Below are positions 7,306 through 12,091 of a stretch of DNA of 12,091 nucleotides, one piece after another; position 1 is the stretch's first letter; each line of letters begins with the position of its first letter. The DNA is taken from contig PMST01000594.1 in NCBI GenBank assembly GCA_003168295.1, positions 266 to 12,356 on the forward strand, given 5' to 3'. Source of the DNA: Actinomycetota bacterium. Lineage in GTDB: Bacteria; Actinomycetota; Actinomycetes; Streptosporangiales; Streptosporangiaceae. Made by a program: the position numbers and the translations under genes. The notes under the pieces are model-generated. The model worked only from the letters and a program-made list of their open reading frames with translations, did not search any database and was not told the origin of the DNA.

Positions 7306-8522
7306 CCAGCCGACCGCACCTCGTCCACGGCATGGGCAAGGAACTCGTCGAACCCGACTGGCCCCCGCTGACGGACGACGAGGTGAGCGAGGTGCTCGGC
7401 GGCTGGGGGACGGCGGAGGTTGCGGACCCGCCGGTGGTGACCTGGCGCAGCCCGCGGCCGATGTCGGCCGCGGCGCTGGTCCGCCGGGGGACCGTGACGG
7501 TCTTCCTCAAACGCCATCACGCGGGAGTCAGGAACCCGGCCCAGCTCGCGGCCGAGCATGCGTTCGCCGCGCACCTGCGCCGCCGGGGACAGCCAGTGCC
7601 CCTCGTCCTGCATCGCGCGAACGGCCAGTCGGTGCTGCGCCGGGGCGAGTTCTGCTACGAGGCGCACGAACTGGCGGAGGGCGTTGACCTGTACCGCGAC
7701 GCGGTCAGCTGGTCGCCGTACACCAGCCGCGGGCACGCGTTCGCGGCCGGCCGGGCGCTGGCCGCGCTGCACCTGGCCGCGGGGGACTTCCCCGCGCCAG
7801 CCCGCCCGTTCGCGGTGCTGATGAACTCTTGCCGCCTCATCTGCGCGGCCGATCCGCTCGCCGAAGCGGACCGGCTGGCCGGCGAGCGCCCCGGCCTCGC
7901 CGCCTACCTGGCCGGACGCCACTGGCCGCAGGACCTTGGGGCCTACCTGCTGCCGCTGATCCGCCGGGCCGCCCCGCTGGCCCGGACGCTGCCCGGGCAG
8001 TGGGGGCACGGCGACTGGCACCCGTCCAACCTGACCTGGACCTCGGCCGAGCCCAGTGCGCAGGTTTCCGGGATCTTCGACTTCGGGCTGGCCAACCGGA
8101 CGTTCGCCGTGCACGACCTCGCCACCGCGCTCGAGCGCAGCGTGGTGCCCTGGCTCGACCTGGCCCCAGAGAACCCGGCGACGACCGGGGCCGGGGCCGG
8201 CACCGCCGACGCCGACCTCGATGCCACCGCCGCCCTGCTGGACGGATATCAGCAGGTGCGCCCGCTGACCGGGATCGAAGCTGCCGCGCTGCCCCGCGTC
8301 CTGCCCGTCGTCCACCTGGAGTACGCGCTATCAGAAGCCGGCTATTTCACTGACGTGACGCGCTCGCCCGCCGACGCCGATCTCGCGTATGAGTACCTGA
8401 TCGGCCATGCCCGCTGGTTCGGCCAGCCGCAGGGCGCGACCCTGCTCGAGTTCCTCGGTCAGTACCTGGGCCGCAGCTTACGACCGGCCGGCGTGGCTTA
8501 CGGCTGGTCGACGGGACGGTAG
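7302..8522 (+). CDS. APH-family small-molecule kinase in the TPP-riboswitch operon (candidate thiamine/HMP salvage kinase)
   Basis: A 406-residue aminoglycoside-phosphotransferase/choline-kinase-fold protein. Visible active-site parts are TVTVFLKRHH (K70, ATP-binding lysine), the helix glutamate in LAAEHAFAAHL (E85), the catalytic loop HGDWHPSNL (236-244, D238 as base, N243 for metal) and IFDFGLA (258-264, D260 as the metal aspartate). The kinase should therefore be active. The GTG at 7302 overlaps the cytX stop as GTGA, so it is translationally coupled to cytX and under the same TPP riboswitch. By analogy with E. coli ThiK (an APH-fold thiamine kinase), phosphorylation of imported thiamine or hydroxymethylpyrimidine is a reasonable guess. 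The substrate is not readable from the sequence. Its 3' end overlaps the convergent CDF gene by 25 bases. An ATG at 7332 is an alternative start but lacks a ribosome site. Confidence 0.85.
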   Translation: MTSRPHLVHGMGKELVEPDWPPLTDDEVSEVLGGWGTAEVADPPVVTWRSPRPMSAAALVRRGTVTVFLKRHHAGVRNPAQLAAEHAFAAHLRRRGQPVPLVLHRANGQSVLRRGEFCYEAHELAEGVDLYRDAVSWSPYTSRGHAFAAGRALAALHLAAGDFPAPARPFAVLMNSCRLICAADPLAEADRLAGERPGLAAYLAGRHWPQDLGAYLLPLIRRAAPLARTLPGQWGHGDWHPSNLTWTSAEPSAQVSGIFDFGLANRTFAVHDLATALERSVVPWLDLAPENPATTGAGAGTADADLDATAALLDGYQQVRPLTGIEAAALPRVLPVVHLEYALSEAGYFTDVTRSPADADLAYEYLIGHARWFGQPQGATLLEFLGQYLGRSLRPAGVAYGWSTGR

Positions 8523-9520
8523 GCCGGGCCGTGCGCGTCGTCGCAGTGCTGTACGGGGTCGGGCCCGCCCGGCCCGGGCGGATGATCGCGCAGCGCGGCG
8601 TGGTCGACCTGCAAGGTGGCGTGGGTGATGCCGTACTGGCGGCCCAAGAAGGCCTCCAGGTCGGCACGGACGGCGTGGCAATCCTCGCCCGGCGCCACCA
8701 GCACATGCGCGGAGGCGGCGGGCAGGCCCGAGGTGATCTCCCAGATGTGCAGGTCGTGAACCTCGGTGACGTGGCGGCGGGCCGCCATCGCCGCGCCGAC
8801 CGCCGCCGGGTCGAGCCCGGCAGGCGCGGCTTCCAGGAAGATCCGACCCGAATCCTTGATCAGCCCGGCCCCCGCGTGCAGCATCAACACCACCACGACC
8901 AGCGTGGCGATGGCGTCGGCCCGGACGAATCCGGTCAGCACGATGATCAGGCCCGCCACCGCAGTGGCGGCGAACGCGTAGAGGTCGGTGAGGATGTGCT
9001 TGAACGCGCCCGTGACGTTCAGGCTCTGCGGGGGGCCTTTGCCGTCGTGCCCGTCGTGCCCGCTGTGCGCGCTGTGGCCGCGCCCGCTCGCCCGGGCGAT
9101 CAGCAGTGTCGCGGCGACGTTGACGGCCACCCCGGCCAGCGCGACGCCGAGAACCGTCCCGCCGGCCACCGCGTGCGGCGACAGCAGCCGCCGGATCGCC
9201 GTGTAGCACAGCCAGGCCGCGAGCAGGACCAGGGTGATGCCGTTGGCCTGGGCCGACATGATCTCGGTGCGCTTGAGCCCGTAGGTGTAGCCGCCGGTCG
9301 GCGGCCGGGCGGCCAGCCGCGCGGTGATCAGCACCAGCGCGATAGAGGCGGCGTCGGTCAGCATGTGCGCGGCGTCGGAGATCAGCGCGAGCGAATGCGC
9401 AGCCAGGCCGGCTACGACCTCGCCGACCATGAAGGCCACGATCAGCGCGAGCGCGGCAGAAAGCCACCTGGCGTCCGCACCCGGCGCCGGCCCATGCGCA
9501 TGCCGCTGCGTTGCTGCCAC
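8498..9520 (-). CDS. Cation diffusion facilitator (CDF) family metal efflux transporter
   Basis: A 340-residue CDF protein, probably exporting Zn2+ (or Cd2+/Co2+) across the cytoplasmic membrane by proton exchange. The six-helix membrane part carries the site-A ligands: SDAAHMLTD (residues 48-56; D49, H52 or D56) in helix 2 and HILTD (175-179) in helix 5. The cytosolic loop between helices 4 and 5 is His-rich (GHSAHSGHDGHD, 148-159), a common metal-sensing feature. The C-terminal domain has VHDLHIW (254-260) and further His (H300, H307, H325) typical of the ferredoxin-like dimer domain. I chose the GTG at 9520: it is preceded by TATCGT plus six bases in the leaderless pattern and gives MAATQRHAHG. 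The frame is open to 9628, but the extra residues run through the promoter palindrome. It is convergent with the kinase gene and divergent from the SDR pseudogene. Confidence 0.92.
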   Translation of the reverse strand: MAATQRHAHGPAPGADARWLSAALALIVAFMVGEVVAGLAAHSLALISDAAHMLTDAASIALVLITARLAARPPTGGYTYGLKRTEIMSAQANGITLVLLAAWLCYTAIRRLLSPHAVAGGTVLGVALAGVAVNVAATLLIARASGRGHSAHSGHDGHDGKGPPQSLNVTGAFKHILTDLYAFAATAVAGLIIVLTGFVRADAIATLVVVVLMLHAGAGLIKDSGRIFLEAAPAGLDPAAVGAAMAARRHVTEVHDLHIWEITSGLPAASAHVLVAPGEDCHAVRADLEAFLGRQYGITHATLQVDHAALRDHPPGPGGPDPVQHCDDAHGPAYRPVDQP

Positions 9521-9526
9521 GATCTG

Positions 9527-9549
9527 ACGATATCTTCCTTGATCAAGGA
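9527..9549 (-). promoter_or_regulatory. CDF promoter with 14-bp perfect palindrome (candidate operator)
   Basis: On the minus strand a -10-like TATCGT (9532-9527) ends six bases before the GTG at 9520. Directly upstream, TCCTTGATCAAGGA (9536-9549) is a perfect 14-bp palindrome filling the space where the -35/-10 spacer should lie. That is a typical position for a repressor or MerR-type activator. A -35 is not clear (TTACCG at 9556-9551 is weak). The palindrome also lies upstream of the divergent SDR start at 9583, so it could have served both genes. Confidence 0.5.
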
Positions 9550-9582
9550 CCGGTAAGACCCGGCGACCGTACCTGAGGCGGC

Positions 9583-9708
9583 ATGAGGACACCGGACAGG
9601 AAAGGGGCTCTCGTGACCGGCGGGTCACGGGGGATAGGCCGGGCGATCGTGAAGCGGCTGGCCGGGGACGGCGCCTCGGTGCTGTTCAGCTACCAAGATG
9701 TCCGCTAG
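9583..9708 (+). pseudogene. Short-chain dehydrogenase/reductase, 5' fragment, interrupted by IS element
   Basis: An ATG with GAGG four bases upstream opens a frame encoding KGALVTGGSRGIGRAIVKRL and then AGDGASVLFSYQ. This is the NAD(P)-binding TGGSRGIG glycine motif, first helix and second strand of a classical SDR. After FSYQ the homology stops and the frame ends at TAG (9706-9708) after 41 residues, against ~245-260 for the family. The break coincides with the left end of the IS200/IS605-like element. No dehydrogenase activity is possible from this fragment. A candidate 3' remnant lies beyond the element at 10798-10868. Confidence 0.85.
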
Positions 9709-9714
9709 TGCGCC

Positions 9715-9726
9715 GGCCTTCAGGCC
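9715..9726. repeat. Left-end subterminal hairpin of the IS element
   Basis: GGCC-TTCA-GGCC forms a short stem a few bases inside the inferred left boundary, downstream of the tnpA relic. IS200/IS605 transposases recognise such imperfect hairpins as single strands. The stem is only 4 bp in GC-rich DNA, so the call leans on its position. Confidence 0.4.
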
Positions 9727-9757
9727 TGTGGTGAAGGCGGACGGGCCTCAGCCGGGG

Positions 9758-10162
9758 TCAGGCGGGTCGGTTCTGGTGCTCGATGTCCTGGCGCAGGACG
9801 CTGATCGGTGCGCCGCCGGCCGATCCGGCGAAGTACGACCCGGACCACAGCCGGTTCGCCCGCCGGTAATGCCGGGCCGGGTCCGGGAACTCCTGCCGGA
9901 TCCGGCGGAACGACACGCCCTTGAGGCTGCTGGCCAGGCGGGACAGGGCGACCTTGGGCGGGAAGTTAACCAGCAGGCGGGCGTGATTGCTCTCGCCGTT
10001 GAACTCGGCCAGCCCGGTCTCGAAGTCTGCGCACACGTCCCGCATGATCTCCTCCAGACGTTCCAGGTGCCGCGAGGTGAACACCTGATGCCGGTACCTG
10101 TTAACGATAACCAGGACGAAAAAGCCACGCCTGCCAGTGCGTATGTCCCCGTAATCGGCCAC
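9758..10162 (-). pseudogene. IS200-type Y1 transposase TnpA, catalytically inactivated
   Basis: About 134 residues from a GTG at 10162 fit the normal length of Y1 HUH transposases. Family features are the RYRHQVFTSRHLERLEEIMRDVCADF segment, LLVNFPPKVALSRLASSLKG (residues 63-82) and LWSGSYFAGSAGGAPISVLRQ (105-125). Two catalytic positions are changed. The HUH metal-binding motif, normally HVH in this subfamily, reads H60-A61-R62 (Arg codon at 9979-9977). The nucleophilic tyrosine, normally RQYIE, reads RQDIE (Asp126, codon 9787-9785). The N-terminus also appears to lack the usual LHxHLVF strand. The protein cannot cut DNA by the known mechanism. The reading frame has no internal stops, so loss is recent or something maintains it. 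Confidence 0.85.
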
Positions 10163-10171
10163 GAACCCAGC

Positions 10172-10183
10172 TATGCTGAGACG
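10172..10183 (+). promoter_or_regulatory. Leaderless -10 element of the tnpB relic
   Basis: TATGCT (10172-10177) is followed by six bases and the GTG at 10184. This is the same hexamer-six-start layout seen before moaA, the CDF gene, DUF6457 and the exonuclease gene. No convincing -35 is visible. Confidence 0.45.
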
Positions 10184-10794
10184 GTGCAGCTCCGGTACAA
10201 CTACCGTCTGTACCCGGCACCGGGTCAGCGGTCCGCGCTGGCCCGCGCGTTCGGGTGCGCCCGGGTCGTGTTCAACGACGGCCTGCGCGCACGGCAGGAC
10301 GCGCACGCGGCCGGGCTGCCGTACATCACCGACGCGGAACTGCCGGCCGCGCTCACCACAGCGAAGGGCACCCCGGCGCGCGCCTGGCCCGGGGAGGTCA
10401 GCGCCGTCATTCTGCAGCAGTCCGTCGCGGACCTGAACACGGCGTACCGGCGGTTCTTCGGCTACCGGAAAGCGCTGCGGGAATGGAAGGCCGCCGGACG
10501 GAAAGGACCGCGACCACGAGAGGTCGGGCTGCCCCGTTTCAAGTCCCGGAAAGACCGCCGGCAGGCGGTCCGGTTCACGGCCAGCTCACGGTTCCGGGTC
10601 CTGCCCGGCGGCCGGCTTCGACTCCCGAAGATCGGCGATGTGCAGGTCCGCTGGTCGCGTGACCTGCCCTCGGCACCGTCCAGCGTCACCGTGATCATGG
10701 ACCCGGCCGCGAAGCAGGAACCCACCCGAAGCCACGCCAGGAAGCAGCGTGACAGGCGGGAATCTCCGCCCCTTCAAGGCGGAGTGGGAGTCAA
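10184..10794 (+). pseudogene. IS605 OrfB / TnpB RNA-guided nuclease relic with internal deletion
   Basis: From the GTG at 10184 about 174 residues read as the N-terminal half of TnpB: LRYNYRLYPAPGQRSALARAFGCARVVFNDGL (helix-turn-helix region), then PRFKSRKDRRQAVRFT (119-132), then LRLPKIGDVQVRWSRDLPSAPSSVTVIMD (WED/REC part). Immediately afterwards (about 10705-10712) the sequence jumps to AAKQEPTRSHARKQRDRRESPPLQGG, which reads like the extreme C-terminal tail and right-end region. The RuvC-like catalytic residues (DxG, E, D) and the four-Cys zinc finger are all missing: roughly 200 residues against a usual ~380-400. The frame then runs on without a TnpB stop into flanking DNA (to 10969). 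It cannot be an active nuclease. Confidence 0.8.
10764..10784 (+). repeat. Right-end hairpin of the IS605-like element (omega-RNA 3' region)
   Basis: CTCCGCC and GGCGGAG form a 7-bp perfect stem around a 7-base loop, followed after six bases by TCAA. Its place at the 3' end of tnpB fits the right-end hairpin of the family. In active elements the guide (omega/reRNA) ends here and the guide sequence lies just beyond. The hairpin survived the deletion that removed the TnpB catalytic half. Confidence 0.6.
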
Positions 10795-10797
10795 CTC

Positions 10798-10868
10798 TCA
10801 AACGAGGCCGCCGCGCGCAGAGCGTCGTCGCCGAGGTCACCGGCGCGGGCGGCGGGCGCGTGCCCTGA
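10798..10868 (+). pseudogene. Probable 3' remnant of the interrupted SDR gene
   Basis: After the IS right end the DNA reads NEAAA from 10801 and, two bases out of frame, AQSVVAEVTGAGGGR up to a TGA at 10866-10868. Joined to the 5' fragment this gives FSYQ-NEAAA-QSVVAEVTGAGGGR, the expected run from strand 2 into helix 3 of a classical SDR (compare the frequent pattern FSYxSxxxAAxxVVxEIxxAGG). The same strand, position and order support one gene split by the element. The frameshift and the missing distal ~190 residues show further decay. The stretch is short and could be a GC-rich coincidence. Confidence 0.5.
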
Positions 10869-10871
10869 CCC

Positions 10872-10883
10872 TAGGCTGGCCCT
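10872..10883 (+). promoter_or_regulatory. Leaderless -10 element of the DUF6457 gene
   Basis: TAGGCT (10872-10877), then GGCCCT, then ATG at 10884. The hexamer and the next three bases (TAGGCTGGC) are identical to those before moaA, with identical spacing to the start. No clear -35 and no Shine-Dalgarno. Confidence 0.5.
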
Positions 10884-11141
10884 ATGAACACCCTGGAGGA
10901 GTGGACGGCCGCGGTCTGCGCCGAGCTCGGGCTCGATCCTGCTTCCGCGGACGTCGCCACCGTGCTTGACCTCGCGCGCGACGCCGCGCACGGGGTCGCG
11001 CGGCCGGCCGCGCCGCTCACGACCTACCTGGTCGGGGTGGCAGTGGGCATGGGCATGACCCTCCCGGATGCGGCCGGGCGGATCTCCGCGCTCGCGGCGG
11101 ACTGGACCCCCGACGCGCCAGGCGATTCGCCGCGCCCCTGA
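10884..11141 (+). CDS. DUF6457 domain protein (possible molybdenum-cofactor-associated)
   Basis: A small soluble protein of 85 residues, predicted mostly helical: MNTLEEWTAAVCAELGL, then DVATVLDLARDAAHGVARPAAPLTTYLVGVAVGMG, then DAAGRISALAADW, with a short disordered tail. The pattern N-terminal LxxW / DLARDxAHxVxRPAAPLTTYLxG matches the DUF6457 family of actinobacteria. From memory, that family is often encoded beside or fused to MobA-like nucleotidyltransferases, suggesting a link to Mo-cofactor or formate dehydrogenase maturation; this is context, not proven function. Here it stands alone, about 5 kb from mobA, separated by the thiamine operon, CDF gene and IS element. The ATG at 10884 is supported by the leaderless promoter. 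Confidence 0.75.
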   Translation: MNTLEEWTAAVCAELGLDPASADVATVLDLARDAAHGVARPAAPLTTYLVGVAVGMGMTLPDAAGRISALAADWTPDAPGDSPRP

Positions 11142-11252
11142 TCGTCACGATTACCGGACGCTTACGGCTTCTGTCATCGCCCGGTGACCACGGGCCGGTC
11201 TCGCGTAAGACGGAGTCGTGGGGCGGATCGCTGGACGAGCGAAGGGGAGGCC

Positions 11253-11837
11253 ATGACGGCCGGATCTAACGGGATCGGTGGCCCTGGCAGGTCGCGCCCG
11301 ACGAGGCGCGGAGTGCTGCTGGGGGCTAGCCTGGCCGGGCTAGGCGGAGCGCTGGCCGGGTGCAGTACCGCGGCGGTTCCCTATGGCGCGAACGAGGCGG
11401 GAGTCGTCGAGAAGGACACTCCGGCCGCGTCCGGCGGGTCAAGCTCGGAGGCTATGCCGGGTTCCGGCGGTGGCATGCCGGCCAGCCCCCCGGCCAGCGG
11501 CGTCGAGGGCAGCAAGGCGAAGAAAGGCTCCATGGGCCCCAAGGCCAGCGGCACCGTGCTCGGCACGGCCAGCGAGATTCCCGTCGGCGGCGGCAAGATC
11601 TTCGCCGCGGCCAAGGTCGTGGTGACCCAGCCGGTCCGCGGTCAGTACAAGGGGTTCAGCGCGGTGTGCACGCACGTGGGCTGCGTCCTCAGCGAGGTCG
11701 CCGACGGCACCATCGACTGCCCCTGCCACGGCAGTGAGTTCAAGATCACGAACGGCGCCGTGGTCACTGGCCCGGCCCCCAGGCCTCTGCCGAAGAAGCA
11801 GATCAAGATCGTCGATGGCCAGATCTTCCTGGTCTGA
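11253..11837 (+). CDS. Rieske [2Fe-2S] protein, Tat-exported lipoprotein
   Basis: A 194-residue secreted iron-sulfur protein. The N-terminus has a twin-arginine signal (RPTRRGVLLGASLAG, RR at 18-19) ending in a lipobox LAGC (34-37), so it should be folded in the cytosol, exported by Tat and anchored by C37. Residues ~40-98 are a low-complexity Gly/Ser/Pro/Ala linker. The Rieske domain (~99-194) has CTHVGC (139-144) and CPCHGS (156-161): C139, H141, C156 and H159 bind the cluster and C144/C158 make the stabilising disulfide. It lacks a transmembrane helix and the length of a QcrA subunit, so it is a small stand-alone Rieske electron carrier of unknown partner. AAGGGGAGG ends two bases before the ATG at 11253; the longer frame from 11184 lacks a better ribosome site. 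The last base lies two bases before a terminator-like repeat. Confidence 0.92.
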   Translation: MTAGSNGIGGPGRSRPTRRGVLLGASLAGLGGALAGCSTAAVPYGANEAGVVEKDTPAASGGSSSEAMPGSGGGMPASPPASGVEGSKAKKGSMGPKASGTVLGTASEIPVGGGKIFAAAKVVVTQPVRGQYKGFSAVCTHVGCVLSEVADGTIDCPCHGSEFKITNGAVVTGPAPRPLPKKQIKIVDGQIFLV

Positions 11838-11839
11838 GT

Positions 11840-11871
11840 TATCCTGCCGCAGGCCCGCAGGTGGCAGGATA
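11840..11871 (+). terminator. Inverted repeat after the Rieske gene, overlapping the exonuclease promoter
   Basis: TATCCTGCC (11840-11848) and GGCAGGATA (11863-11871) make a perfect 9-bp stem with a 14-base loop, starting two bases after the Rieske stop codon. The position suits transcription termination, though there is no U-tract, as is common in GC-rich actinobacteria. The 3' arm contains CAGGAT (11865-11870), which lies exactly six bases before the next gene's GTG, so the same bases may serve as its -10. An operator role is an alternative. Confidence 0.5.
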
Positions 11872-11876
11872 GCCGT

Positions 11877-12091
11877 GTGGGCTCGCTGATGCTGCTAGAT
11901 ACCGCGTCGCTGTACTACCGCGCGTTCTTCGGGGTGCCGGACACCGTCCGGGCACCGGACGGCACGCCGGTAAATGCCGTGCGCGGGCTGCTCGACACCA
12001 TCAGCCGGCTGGTCCGGGGCCGGCATCCCGCCCGGCTCGTGGCCTGCCTGGACGCGGACTGGCGCCCGGCCTTCCGGGTCGCGGCGATCCC
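11877..12091 (+). CDS. 5'-3' exonuclease (FEN/PIN-like, stand-alone PolA-N domain type), 3' partial
   Basis: The first 71 residues are visible: MGSLMLLDTASLYYRAFFG, then VPDTVRAPDGTPVNAVRGLLDTISRLV, then ARLVACLDADWRPAFR. This is the N-terminal PIN-like part of the 5'-3' exonuclease family. LLDTASLYYRAF has the first metal-binding Asp (D8), and CLDADWRPAFR corresponds to the vFDxxxxxfR motif. Actinobacteria commonly carry a ~300-residue stand-alone copy beside full-length PolA, and wording such as PDGTPVNAVRGLLD fits that version better than PolA itself. The C-terminus is outside the window, so full-length PolA is not excluded. The GTG at 11877 follows CAGGAT plus six bases; an ATG at 11889 is the alternative start. 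Confidence 0.85.
   Translation, partial: MGSLMLLDTASLYYRAFFGVPDTVRAPDGTPVNAVRGLLDTISRLVRGRHPARLVACLDADWRPAFRVAAI

Larger units (their letters stand above)
9698..10797. mobile_element. Decayed IS200/IS605-family element (divergent tnpA/tnpB), inserted in an SDR gene
   Basis: The unit contains a minus-strand tnpA relic and a plus-strand internally deleted tnpB relic, transcribed divergently from the middle as in IS605/IS608. Subterminal hairpins lie near both ends: GGCC-TTCA-GGCC at 9715-9726 on the left and CTCCGCC-N7-GGCGGAG at 10764-10784 on the right. A TCAA tetranucleotide (10791-10794), the right-end cleavage sequence known for IS608, follows the right hairpin, with a second TCAA at 10798-10801. 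Both ends were placed from where SDR similarity stops and resumes, so boundaries are good to about 10-15 bases. Such elements have no terminal inverted repeats and make no target duplication, so none is expected. Confidence 0.75.

Noticed and set aside
7152..8315. 387-codon open frame on the minus strand opposite cytX and the kinase gene
   Set aside because: It spans the junction of two real genes on the other strand and has no recognisable domain.
8531..9556. 341-codon plus-strand open frame opposite the CDF gene
   Set aside because: The minus-strand CDF protein has the full set of transport and metal motifs; the plus-strand product does not resemble any protein.
9698..10969. Single 423-residue protein running through the whole IS element
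   Set aside because: The first ~160 residues are antisense to tnpA and the last ~60 are flanking DNA; only the part from the GTG at 10184 has TnpB similarity.

Overview
The window looks like chromosome from a high-GC actinobacterium. Coding DNA is very GC-rich with third-position G/C bias. Several genes appear leaderless, with a TANNNT-like -10 hexamer ending six bases before the start codon. The gene families are typically actinobacterial: an ECF sigma factor with a SnoaL-like tail, a PPOX/F420-type split-barrel protein, a CE1758/CE1759 luciferase-like pair, DUF6457 and a Tat-type Rieske lipoprotein. I cannot name the genus. No rRNA, tRNA, CRISPR array or phage genes were seen, and no gene-free stretch exceeds 300 bases.

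Left part (1-3866): the 3' portion of an ECF sigma factor gene converges on a two-gene minus-strand operon. That operon is a luciferase-like flavin monooxygenase followed, through an ATGA overlap, by its FMN reductase. Next come a minus-strand class I methyltransferase and a divergent plus-strand PPOX-type flavin/F420 oxidoreductase.

Centre (3867-8522): moaA (GTP 3',8-cyclase, with a clear leaderless promoter) and mobA (Mo-cofactor nucleotidyltransferase) form a molybdenum-cofactor pair. They are followed by a TPP riboswitch whose 3' end carries the Shine-Dalgarno sequence of cytX, a predicted hydroxymethylpyrimidine transporter. cytX overlaps by GTGA a gene for an APH-fold small-molecule kinase. 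Riboswitch, transporter and kinase therefore look like one thiamine-salvage unit. The kinase is the least characterised part and the best candidate here for an undescribed function.

Right part (8498-12091): a minus-strand CDF metal transporter lies head-to-head with a broken short-chain dehydrogenase gene. Their 62-base spacer contains a 14-bp perfect palindrome. The SDR gene is split by a decayed IS200/IS605-type element. Its TnpA has lost the HUH second histidine and the catalytic tyrosine, and its TnpB has lost the RuvC/zinc-finger half while the right-end hairpin remains. A likely 3' remnant of the SDR follows the element. Then come a DUF6457 gene (a family I recall near Mo-cofactor genes), a Rieske [2Fe-2S] Tat lipoprotein, a terminator-like inverted repeat, and the 5' end of a stand-alone 5'-3' exonuclease gene that runs off the window.
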